From Asterias rubens (Eukaryota > Echinodermata > Asteroidea > Forcipulatida > Asteriidae): a stretch of DNA of 64,000 bases. The stretch is from positions 33,040,673-33,104,672 of the forward strand of contig NC_047062.1 of assembly GCF_902459465.1 (NCBI RefSeq), written 5' to 3'. Below the pieces are notes generated by a model, which was given only the letters and a program-made list of their open reading frames with translations, had not been told where the DNA came from and made no database searches. The translations under genes were made by a program, and so were the position numbers. Within the stretch, counting starts at the first letter, position 1. Each line of letters starts with the position of its first letter. Of this stretch, positions 45,001 to 54,239 are shown in pieces.

Positions 45001-47065
45001 TCGGTTGTAATAATCATAACCTAATCAATGTTTGATTTCCAAATATTCAAGTGAGAACTTAACTTGTGGCGTGGCTTGTAGTGGGCGAGCAGTCTAGGTT
45101 CAAAGACCCGAGCTCTGGCATTGTCATTAGCAGAGTGTGGGTTGGAATCCCGATCATGACACCAGCACCCTCGAGCAAGGCACTTAACCCCCCAAAAAAG
45201 AAAATACAATAAATGGACTCACCTTGTTCAGCAATGTTTTCAACCTGCCGTCTCTCAGCACGGCAAACAAAGGGTGAAAGTGCGTAGCCTCGGACATTAC
45301 GTCCAGTCCTGATGCGAGAACTGATGACGTATTTCTCATCCAGCTGGCCTCCCTCAAGCTTTGCTGGGTCCAAATCCTTGACGTGGTTATCTGCAATTCA
45401 ACCCAAATCAAAACAATTTAACTTGTGACTGAATCTTGTTTCACACATTGAGATTCAGAGAGTCTCATCATCAAAATTTTACATCATCTTTAATGAGTGT
45501 AAACTCCTTTCAGTGCCCAGCACTGCTTTCCATGGAGGCCCTCAGTACAAACATTGTATTGCACTTCATAGCAAATCTGTACACAGAATTGTACATTAAA
45601 AGACACACACAAAAATTGCAATCAAATGGCAGCAGGATATGCTTTACATCTGACATGTATACATGTTCATGAACAAGCTTTCTTTATCATCCATCTTTCA
45701 ATAGATAGCATGAACATCCTGAGTTGGGAAGGGGGCGAGGTGAAAGGGGGAGAGCAAAAATGGAAGCCTCCAGAATGCTTGACCTCTCCCTCTTGCCTCC
45801 CTCACCTCCCCCAAATGAAAATGTATAGATACGCCACTGACATGTTTGCTTAAAGACTCTGGTTACTATTGGTAACTGTCAAAGACTAGTCATCTCACTT
45901 GGTGTATCTCAACATATGCATAAAATAACAAACCTGTGAAAATTTTAGCTCAATCGGTCGTCGAAGTTGCGAGATAATTATGAAAGAAAAAAGACCCTTG
46001 TCACACGAAGTTGTGTGCTTTCAGATGCTTGATTTCGAGACCCCAAGTTCTAAATCTGAGGTCTCAAAATCAAATTCGTGGAAAATTACTTCTTTCTCGA
46101 AAACTACGTCACTTCAGAGGGAGCTGTTTCTCACAATGTTTTATACTATCAACCTCTCCCCATTGATTGTTACCAAGTAAGGTTTTATGCTAGTTATTAT
46201 GTTGAGTAATTACCAATGGTGTCCACTGCCTTTTTTAAGGACACAAAGCAGCAAAGAGACACCAAAGTACAGAAAAGAAACAGTTTATTAAATATATACC
46301 ATCAGCAAGCTACAATGTGTCTCCATACCTGAGGGTTTGAATCCATTGTGGTAGTCTTGGATGATGGGGTCGAAAAGCTCCTTGTACACTGTGTATGTTT
46401 GCTCATCACCAGCTAGAACTCCCAAGTGGAAATCTGTAGGTCGGACAAAACAACTTCCTATAAACACACTTTAAAATATAATACTTTGTGTTGTTTATTT
46501 TTTCGTTTCTGAAAAATGAACAATATAAAGGTTTCTTGTGTAACTACCAGAAAAAGGTGCTGGGTAAAAGGAAAAAGGGAAGAAAGAACACAAAACACCA
46601 GTTCAAAATTAATTCTGAAAAATTTTCCTTGCGGTTGTAGTAGAATACATAGCAAGACAGTTCTCTTAAGTACAACTGTACCTGGCAAGTAGATACACAC
46701 ATGGTGTTATCGCAAACCAAATAATAATATAAGATACCGTACCCTATAATTTTATATAAACAGCAGACAACTAATAAGATGAAGTCATCCCAATGTTAGA
46801 TAGATAAGTAGATAGATAGTTTAGTTGACTGTTTTTACACTCATGGCCAAGTTTTGTTCCTTCTTCTTGTTTAGACCTAAAACTCACCAGCATTGTCGAC
46901 TCCATTTTGGATGGCTCTATCAATGGTGAATCCACTCTCAGTTTGTACATCACGAAGCTTAGTGTACAATTCCTTTGTTAGATGTGTAGACAACAGAGAT
47001 TTGTGTCCTGTAAAGTTTGGGTAGTCTTTCTCGGCATCAAAATTCTTCTGGAAAAGGCTTGCCAT
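42074..47065 (-). CDS. AK: Arginine kinase of the creatine-kinase-derived type, complete (7 exons, 373 aa)
   Basis: Cytosolic phosphagen kinase that buffers ATP by reversible phosphorylation of a guanidino substrate. Exons: 46888-47065, 46329-46433, 45223-45390, 44533-44704, 43820-43943, 43174-43375, 42074-42246; all GT-AG and in phase. The N-terminal domain has [20 protein letters not shown] and a short specificity loop ([16 protein letters not shown]) that lacks the insertion typical of creatine kinases. The catalytic domain has [41 protein letters not shown], the NEEDH glutamates (E221/E222), [12 protein letters not shown] with the reactive cysteine C275, LRLQKRGTS, and the terminus IDELLPM. 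The nearest sequence I remember is sea-cucumber arginine kinase (about 370 aa). Family is certain; arginine specificity is inferred from loop length. An AG just upstream of the ATG implies a spliced leader, with candidate first exons at 47934 and 51134. Confidence 0.94.
42418..42799. repeat. Diverged tandem duplication in AK intron 6
   Basis: Two copies of about 180-190 bp (42418-42612 and 42620-42799) share TTTTGCATAAAAACAACCAA, AACTTTAAAAGAAGAAAC, CATAAGTC/ATAAGTCG and a TATTGAAT end. Very A-rich and non-coding. Confidence 0.75.
43020..43145 (-). repeat. SINE body fragment (family B), AK intron 6
   Basis: Shares ATTGCCACCTACTCCT, GGGCTGAAA, GGGTATCATC and GGTAGAGCAGAA with 10640-10955. The tRNA-like head is absent. 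Confidence 0.65.
44070..44285. repeat. Family E repeat, AK intron 4
   Basis: Shares CATCAAGAGAACTCTC, ATACAAACATTGGTTTAACG and GTACAAATCAAGAAATTGTA with 29595-29835, ending near a B-box-like AATCGAATCCACAACCTTGT. Confidence 0.65.
44740..44940. repeat. Repeat ending GGTGTTACCGCAAACC (family F), AK intron 3
   Basis: Contains GAAATGTCGAGTTGAAACC and ends TTATATGGTGTTACCGCAAACC, the conserved end of family F. No coding content. Confidence 0.5.
45060..45190 (+). repeat. tRNA-headed SINE (family B), AK intron 3
   Basis: Head GTGGCGTGGCTTGTAGTGGG, then CTGGCATTGTCATTAGCAGA, B box GGTTGGAATCCCGATCATGA and CCCTCGAGCAAGGCACTTAA. Truncated soon after. Confidence 0.65.
45850..46238. mobile_element. TTAA-flanked MITE, copy 3 (AK intron 2)
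   Basis: TTAA at both ends. Left AAAGACTCTGGTTACTATTG, right ACCAATGGTGTCCACTGCCT. Interior order matches 3856 and 56207: TGTATCTCAACATATGCATA, CACACGAAGTTGTGTGC, GAGGTCTC palindrome, AGAGGGAGCTGTTTCTCACA. Confidence 0.8.
46465..46730. repeat. Family F repeat, AK intron 1
   Basis: Contains GTTGTAGTAGAATACATAGC, AAGACAGTTCTCTTAAGTAC, TACCTGGCAAGTAGATACAC and GGTGTTATCGCAAACCAAAT, nearly identical to 28315-28525 at the conserved end. Confidence 0.65.
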
Positions 47066-47511
47066 GACGGATGATGTAGTTGAGGTTCCTCTACATAAAG
47101 AGAAAGGGAATAAGTAATGAACAGGAAAATATACAAACCATGGCAAGCTTTAAATGTTTAGAGTGGTACAATTACATTTTGAGTTAACTAAATAACAAAT
47201 AAATATCAAGTAAAACAAATAGAAGAAAACAAATAATAATTGTCTGTCCAACGTTTTGACATTGCCCCCAAAATGAACTTGTTTTAGTAAGAGGGAATGT
47301 TCATCATTGAAGTTTGAACAATTTGATAAAGACCCCGCCAGCAATCTCCAGGTCAAAACATTCTTTTCGTACCGTTTGAAAACCCATAACATAGATTGTT
47401 TGCAGGTGGTGTTGATCGTTGAACATGGTGCACGCCATTAGTCAACATCGCTGAACATGGTGCACGCCATTACAAAAAACAACATTGTATCAAAATAATA
47501 ATATTCATTAT

Positions 47512-47525
47512 CGCGCGCGCGCGCC
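47512..47525. repeat. (CG)n alternating tract
   Basis: TCGCGCGCGCGCGCC is unusual in this AT-rich window. It lies about 450 bases upstream of the AK coding start and close to a tandem pair of GAACATGGTGCACGCCATTA (47421-47472). Confidence 0.85.
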
Positions 47526-47932
47526 GCCCTCCTCCAAATACATTTTGGATCGAGGCTAGCTAGCTAAGATTTAGTGCCAAATATTTTTACAGGCAACTTG
47601 AAAACGACGAACTGAAGCATAGAGCCAGGTCGGAAACACAATCTTTTAACCCTCACGACTCCCAAGAATTATGTGAACTCAAATAATAAAGGATTTTCTT
47701 CGTCGAGACTGCCGGGAACAGCATGGTTGCATGACGCAGATTGAGAAACAAACCTACTTCTATAGAACTGTTCGTTCCGTCCGCAGTCGTTTCAACGACA
47801 GAGAAGACGATCGACAGTAAAACAATGCCCGTATATCCAGAGTTGTTGTACTTTCACAAACGATGCACAGGGTTTTTAAAAACATTCACGTTATAGACAG
47901 AACTTTGTGAGAGAGTTAATTTACCTACTTAC

Positions 47933-47990
47933 TTTCTGTCACCCAGCTAGAATGCCAGCTGAGCTCGAGAGCTAACTTTAGCGAAGTGAA
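47933..47990 (-). promoter_or_regulatory. Candidate AK leader exon/promoter region
   Basis: On the minus strand a leader-like stretch ends at a consensus donor GACAGAAA|GTAAGTAGG. It would splice to the acceptor at about 47091 just before the AK ATG. A competing donor, ACCG|GTAAGAATT, lies at 51134. Which is used cannot be decided from sequence. Confidence 0.3.
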
Positions 47991-48462
47991 CTGCACGCAC
48001 GTTGTATGAATCTGTGCATGCTACACACGTGGCCGGTTTGACCATTCGAAATTATTTTCAACGCAGTGCGCTTGCGTGGATTCGTTGAGGCGTGACAATC
48101 AGGAGGGCGCTGTTTAAGGGTTTGGGAACTTGGGGCCTTTTAGCAATACAGTTGTGGCTTGCGCCCAGGCTTCGTCTGTGCTTGAAGCCGGCCATCGAAA
48201 TCACAGGTTTTAACAATAACTATCGAGCCTGAGCTAAGCTAAAGCCATGGTTTCGAAAGAGCCACACTTATTTCTGATTGAAATTAATTCAGAAAAACAT
48301 GCTTTGTTCCCCGGATCTTTTTGCGGCAATTAGCCAGAATTACTGATTATTTCGATTGATCTAACCATAGTGCTCATCAAGTTGCAAGTCAAGCATACGT
48401 CAGAGAGTGGAATAATCAATTAATTCAGACACTATTGATGAGGTTGAAAACATCAACAATGT

Positions 48463-48817
48463 TACGGAAAATTAACGTTACTGTCTACCGCGTTATCTTT
48501 TTTAACCAGCTGTTGTTTTCGAAATACGAATTTTGTAATTCTGGAACTCGCATAAAAGGGCCACTCCCGACCAAGTGATTTTCAGTTCAGAGATAGGTCT
48601 GACTATAAATTTCAAGAAGGAATTCGGTTATCATTCAGCATTTTTATTTAAGTCAGTTGTATGTTCGCTGATCGTGTTTTTCTGTTTAAATAATGTTTTT
48701 GTGCTATTTCATGTTATTAACCGTTTTTATCCATCCTGTTTTTGGCGCTTGCGTTGTTGAGTGTGGCTGAAATAAACGTGTTCCCCTCTCTACTCAACGA
48801 TGCTCCTTCCAACACAT
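48463..48817 (+). mobile_element. Possible solo LTR
   Basis: Begins TGTTACGGAAAATTAACG and ends CTCCTTCCAACA (TGT...ACA). CATAAAAGGG (TATA-like) lies at about 48550 and AATAAA at 48770, the order expected of an LTR. No clean target duplication was found (CAACA occurs on both sides but is offset by one base), so support is modest. Confidence 0.3.
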
Positions 48818-49063
48818 AGAGAAAGTCATAATCAATCATCACATTACAAACCTATTGTTCACCAGTGCGAAATTAAACCAGCAAACCACGTTAAGAAAAC
48901 ACGTCCTTGGGTTCAATTGAATTGGCAATATCTCAAAAAACGTCGATTTACACTGCTCGTCAATGCATCGACTCCACATGCTTCATGATTGTGATGAATA
49001 ATACACTGTTGACCTACAAGCCATGCCCGTTTACCATAAGAATACCCATTGAGAGATCACATA

Positions 49064-49215
49064 GGGTGCGTTCGTTTGGCTTCCCTGGGTCGACCCCGTC
49101 GTGTGGCGTTTTTTCTCCCCAGGACGAAAGTGGGCAGATAATTACCCACGTTCGTCCTGGAAAAAAACCTCGCCACACACCGGGGTCGACCCAGGGTAGC
49201 TAAACGAACGCACCC
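49064..49215. mobile_element. CpG-rich foldback MITE with GGGTGCGTTCG termini
   Basis: The left arm GGGTGCGTTCGTTTGGCTTC and right arm AGCTAAACGAACGCACCC are inverted. The inner arms GGGTCGACCCCG and CGGGGTCGACCC also pair, as do CCAGGACGAA and TTCGTCCTGG. CATAG on each side may be a 5-bp target duplication. Confidence 0.85.
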
Positions 49216-52200
49216 ATAGTGACCCTGTTATTGTCCCAATTTGGCTTCTGGCTATTTAACACTATTGACTGTCTAAACACGTTGTGAATGAAGCATTGAA
49301 CACGCACTAGCCGTGTTTAGTCGAGTCTCTTTCACAATAAACTAAAATAGTAAATTCAGTACGAATGGATACAGGTGAAGTAGGTTACACATGAAGAATA
49401 CATACATTTTATCTCTCGTATCCAATTGTGAAAATATAAAAACAATAGTGATTTTGTTTTATGGCCGCGCAACTGCAGACAGCAGAGCAGAACGAAGTAA
49501 AAAGGCATAACATTATAGTAGATATAAATTTCTCTTCCAATGTTTTATAGAACAGACAAACAAATACCCAAACTGACAAAAACCTGTGGCAATGAGTAAA
49601 TCGATAACTTATGCCGCAAATTCTTGTTCTTCAAATCATTTTGTTTCCAACTCGGTTATACGTCGAATTAACATTTTATAATTCGTTCGGTCATAGCCAA
49701 CCCAGATTGAGTCCAAACCAAGCTATTTTGTGACCGACAATATGAGGATCCAACTTGACCTCTAAGCGTTATTGTGTTTCCATGGATATGAGACGCTTAA
49801 ATGGCGTCAAGGGTGAAACTGGACCCTTACAGGTCACCGGTGCAGATTGACACCAAAAAAATTGCAAATTAAAAATAGCTCAACTAGACGTAAAACACCC
49901 AAATAGAAGGCTCTCACACTTCACAAATTTTGTACAAATGAATAATACTGCAACCTTAAAAATCATTCAGCTAGAATATACGGGGATTTTAAAAGTTCTG
50001 AGCAGAAAAAATGAATCAAAATGTAAAACAAATGCGAGACTGAAATAATACACACATTATTTTCAGAATAATACTTCAGCAATTAAAAACCATTGAGCTA
50101 GACTAAACGGGAATTTTAAATGCTTCTAGCAAGAGAAAAAATATTGGATGTAAAACCAATCAATACGTTACGAAAAACACTCGCCCAAAAGCCAGCAATT
50201 TAAACACTAGACGGCGAAACGTCAGGCCATTAAACTGTTCCTTTGAGAAAGACTCTGCTAGGGTCGAAACGTCAGGACATTAACCATTTGTTTTACAATT
50301 TAAAAACTGTAGACTGTATAGGCATAATTCTATATTCCAACACCGTCTCTCACTTTTTATGACCCGACAAACATTAACTTAACGAGGTAATAAAATTATG
50401 TTTTGCTCTAGGATTGTAAATGGCGGTCTTTTCAAAAACGCCAAGGTGACATCGTCTTTTCAAGAATTTCACCACAACACCGTTATTCTGTGTAGAGGAA
50501 TGCGAACAGAGAAGTAACCAACAACAACTCACACTCCATTGATTATAATACTATGCACTTGGCGATGTAAAGATGAAACTGGCCGACTGAAACAACCATA
50601 GCACGCTATACGCGACAACATCACATTATGCCGAGACCTTTCGGCTGTTCAAGATGGAATTCTTCGAGATCAATAATAAGAAAGAGAATGCAAGCTGGCC
50701 AACGCTTCCTCTATTCAGCGCTGGCGTAGTCTGCTGTGTGCGTAGAAAGCCATAATCCAATAGTTCCACGTCTACTAAATCTAGTATTTCCTACTCCTAC
50801 ACAATGTTCTGCACCGATGACAGCTGAAAATGTTATCGTCTTACATTATTTCGAATAATATGTCATCAACAGGAAGATGTAATCATGTTTCTTTCTTAGT
50901 GATTAACAAGATTAAGATGTATTCCTTTGAGGTGTAAGATTCGCCGAACTCGTGAAATATTAACATCAATCAATGTGTTATTCTGTACGCCGCTTGCCAT
51001 ACGATGTAACGTCACTCATGTGCAAGGTTCAATATTCTCCGTAAATTCTCACCCACATTGAGATTAAACATAGCCTTATCTGCTGCATTTTATCATTTCG
51101 GAAAAAAATATATGAAAATGAAATAATTCTTACCGGTAAATGCTAAGGATGTCTGTATAGAGCTAGCCCGTTTATCAGTAGTGTTCCCGACTGAATGCTA
51201 ATATCGCTAGGCATACGCTGACGACGAACATCGATGCAAACCGACGCAGTGGAAGCCTGTTTTGCAGGCCACGGTAAACGCCAATCACACCTTATGCAAA
51301 TTAGGGAAGCTCGTTGGCCAATGAATAGCTGAGCAGCTACGGTACATAACGGGTTCGTGTTATAATGTACATTTACACAGGAGGCCTAATACGAGTGGGG
51401 AGCACACAATTTGATTTAAAATGGGCTAGATTTCCTGCCTGGGGTTTTAACAAACTCGTGTACTTAAAAATGTATTTATTTCCAAGTCTCGTTTGACCCA
51501 TAGAGGAAGGGAAATGAACCGATTTAACGTCTCATTAACTTGTTATTTATTCATACCTCCGGGTAAGAGTGACGTACCTATATGAATATTCAACAGCTAA
51601 CCGACCCCACAGAGAGCTTTGGGACATTGTGCTTGATTGACTATAGGCAAATTGTTAGGTCTCCAAGACGACTCACAACACACCGGCACTCAACAGTGGT
51701 ACCCCTGACAACTTTTGTATCAACACTACCCTTTGGCTTATGTATATAGTCTTTTCCAAATAACTGGCCTCGAATAATTGGCTACTGTTTGGGCAACGTA
51801 TGGATACACCAAGCACATAAAAAAGTAGAAACCCTTACGGTAATCTGTTTGTAAACTAAGCTACACTTGATATAGCTACCATTGAGGTAACAAATACAAC
51901 CATTATACCAAGAACAACTCAGTAATCTAAACAAGTTTCTGTAGTTGCAGTTAAAGTCAAATTGTGCACTCAGTTGGTCAATAGCGACTAGCTTTAGACT
52001 TTCATCAATTTGAGTTAATATTACAATTTTATACACTAAACCCAACCCCTGTTTACTGGGTTTATTAATCATTTACATTCATAATGTAATAAAATGTACC
52101 TGTACAAATAGAGGACAGGCACTTTATAATAATCCAATAGATTCATCATCAGGGTCGAATAGAGATTCAATTAAAACACATTTAGGTTCACGGATATATT

Positions 52201-52456
52201 TTCAACCCAGTGTGACTTTAAAGAGGATTTAAGTTTACTTAGATATACAGGACACTAATCATGGATGGTACATATTTTGCCCAATAACCATATTCTAAAG
52301 AGCATAATTTGGTGTGCTTAGTGCTTTTTGTGAAATTGGTCCTTGGTATTTATTGTATCTGATTGGATTTAGGTCACTATGTTTATGATTGTTTCTCTTG
52401 CAAAGGGGCTTTGTGAATTGTAGAATTTGTTAAGCAATTTGAGCAGCTCTGTGATG

Positions 52457-52812
52457 TTAAAGGGAAGGTACATGTTTGGTAATTACTCAAAACAAATATT
52501 AACTTAAAAACTGACTTGGTAAAGAGCATACGAGAGCTTTTGATAGTACAAAACATTGTGGGAAACGACTCCCTCTGAAGTAACGAAGTTTTTGAGAAAG
52601 AGGTAGTTTCTCACTAAAATAATAAAAGACTTCTAGCTAGAAGTATTTTATTCCCATCTGAAAGCACACAAATTCGTCCAACAAGGGTGTTTTTTCTTTC
52701 ATCATTTTCTCGCAACTTTGATGACCGATTGAGCCCAAATTTTCAAATGTTGGGATACACCAAGTAAGAAGACTGGTCTCTGACAATTACCAATAGTGTA
52801 CCTTCCCTTTAA
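52457..52812. mobile_element. TTAA-flanked MITE, second subfamily (AGGGAAGGTACA ends)
   Basis: TTAA at both ends. Left AAAGGGAAGGTACATGTTTG, right ATAGTGTACCTTCCCTTT. The interior resembles the AGGCAGTGGACA subfamily (GACTCCCTCTGAAGT, GACCGATTGAGCCCAAATTT). Partial relatives start near 31178 and 62854. Confidence 0.8.
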
Positions 52813-53058
52813 GCCCAGGGTTTACACATCGTTGTTTCACTATGTTGGTTGTGAGAAGGCATATTTTTCGGACTCATTCAGAATAGTAAGGTGTAAACAT
52901 TTTAATGTGTTTTCCACAAAACTGTTTTGACCGACCAAAACAAACACCTCAACAAGTTTTACCTTGGTTTGGGGTTCAAAATTGTGCCTTTGGGTTTTCA
53001 TTAATTAAATAATAAATAACGAAATATTCTATAAGACTCATTATACTCTGATATTTAC

Positions 53059-53148
53059 CTTTCCATAGTGTTCCTTGTAATTGGTGTACAACTTTTTGTT
53101 CCAACATTTCAAAATTGTTCAGAAATGCACCAATGATCTTCTTTGCTT
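53059..53148 (-). CDS. Orphan internal exon, unidentified
   Basis: A 90-nt exon between a pyrimidine-rich acceptor (ATTTTTACCTCAG) and donor GGAAAG|GTAAATAT. It encodes EAKKIIGAFLNNFEMLEQ and continues VVHQLQGTLWK, an amphipathic, probably helical segment. It lies downstream of the POLR3F stop on the same strand, so it belongs to another gene or is a chance frame. No partner exons were identified. Confidence 0.3.
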
Positions 53149-53499
53149 CTGAGGTAAAAATTAAAAAAGAGAAGCAACAACTCGTCATAACATTTTGTTC
53201 CTCACTTAAGTGTGGTTAGCAATAAGCAAATCCACTTCTTCATAATGCTTTAAATTAAAGAAAGAAAAGGACTCATTTAAAACATGAAGTATTTCCTTCA
53301 CTCACAACTAAAATTCCCACATTTAGATGTAGACCTAGACAAGAATACAATAAAAGAAACAAATTGATTTCGCTTTTCTAAAGTGTTTTAATAGTTTCAA
53401 CCTTTCCATTAATCCTTAAACTAAAAGTTCATATCAACCTTTAGAAGGTACATATTTATTTTAAATACATGATAAAGACTTGCAGACTCGGGGCAATAA

Positions 53500-54200
53500 T
53501 GTCAAAAAGTAAAATTAACAATCCTTTGTGTCTAAGGTCAATAAAATGTCCCCTCTTTTACTGCGCAGCAGTCTTTGTTATGATGCTTGAGCCGGATCCA
53601 AGAGCATCAGTCAGGTCAACCTTTTTCACCTTTGACCTTTGTAGACTCTGAGGATGTAAACCTCATTCTAACGACCCCCCAGAGGACTAGGGCAAGTCTC
53701 AATCTCATTTAGCGGGTAAAGGTTTTCCTGCCAATCCAATCCAACTTCTTTCATCAGAATTGCTATGTGAGGCGCTCATGACGATACTGTTGTTGCCCCC
53801 TCCACAACAGTTATTTGATGATATTGACACATGGGTCCAAAAGTCTGTGCTAACATCCTTTATGAAGCACTGTGAGTTTTCTTCTCATAAACTCAAAAGC
53901 AATTCCCACTTCTTGCACTGCAGGTCTCAAAATAACCCACAACACCCATTGTGCCGTGAGCTTTTGCTGCGGTGTCCTTTTCCACAAAGTTCCTACACAA
54001 ATTAAAATTGTCCTCAAAGAAGTGCTGCTTACCAGAGGAAAATTGCTGCGCTCCTTCAAGAGTGAAATTCAAGGCCTGCACTGTTCTATCAGAGATCACA
54101 TCCTACTTGGATTGGAGGCATCTTGAAGGCATTTCGATTTCCTCATGTACCTCACTGACCAAGAGGTTGTCCTTGAATCCTTAATGAGCATCGCCTTAAG
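53500..54200 (-). pseudogene. Degenerate coding-like block, unidentified
   Basis: On the minus strand, plausible protein segments (for example SDRTVQALNFTLEGAQQFSS and HFFEDNFNLCRNFVEKD, then SIVMSASHSNSDERSW) appear in different frames separated by stops. This is what a decayed exon or processed copy looks like. I cannot name a parent gene. G+C is higher than in the flanks. Confidence 0.3.
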
Positions 54201-54239
54201 GAGGTCATCTCATCTTCCATCAAGTCTTTACCTTGATGC

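Larger units (their letters stand above)
47091..54239. other. Region between AK 5' end and POLR3F 3' end
   Basis: Contains an alternating CG run at 47512-47525, two minus-strand donors fitting AK leader exons (47933 and 51134), an LTR-like segment (48463-48817), a foldback MITE (49064-49215), the family phrase CTCTGCTAGGGTCGAAACGTC at 50250 (also near 340, 10465 and 25835), a TTAA MITE (52457-52812), an orphan splice-bounded exon (53059) and a degenerate coding-like block (53500-54200). The 96-codon frame at 51782 is unrecognised. Confidence 0.55.

Noticed and set aside
42074..47065. Creatine kinase identity for the phosphagen kinase
   Set aside because: The specificity loop is short (GVDNADFHLG), without the extra residues seen in creatine kinases, so arginine kinase is preferred.
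48575..48760. Hydrophobic plus-strand frame at 48575
   Set aside because: It begins at GTG rather than ATG and lies within the LTR-like segment. No independent support as a gene.
51782..52072. 96-codon minus-strand frame
   Set aside because: No recognisable motif, no splice or promoter support, and unlikely residue composition.
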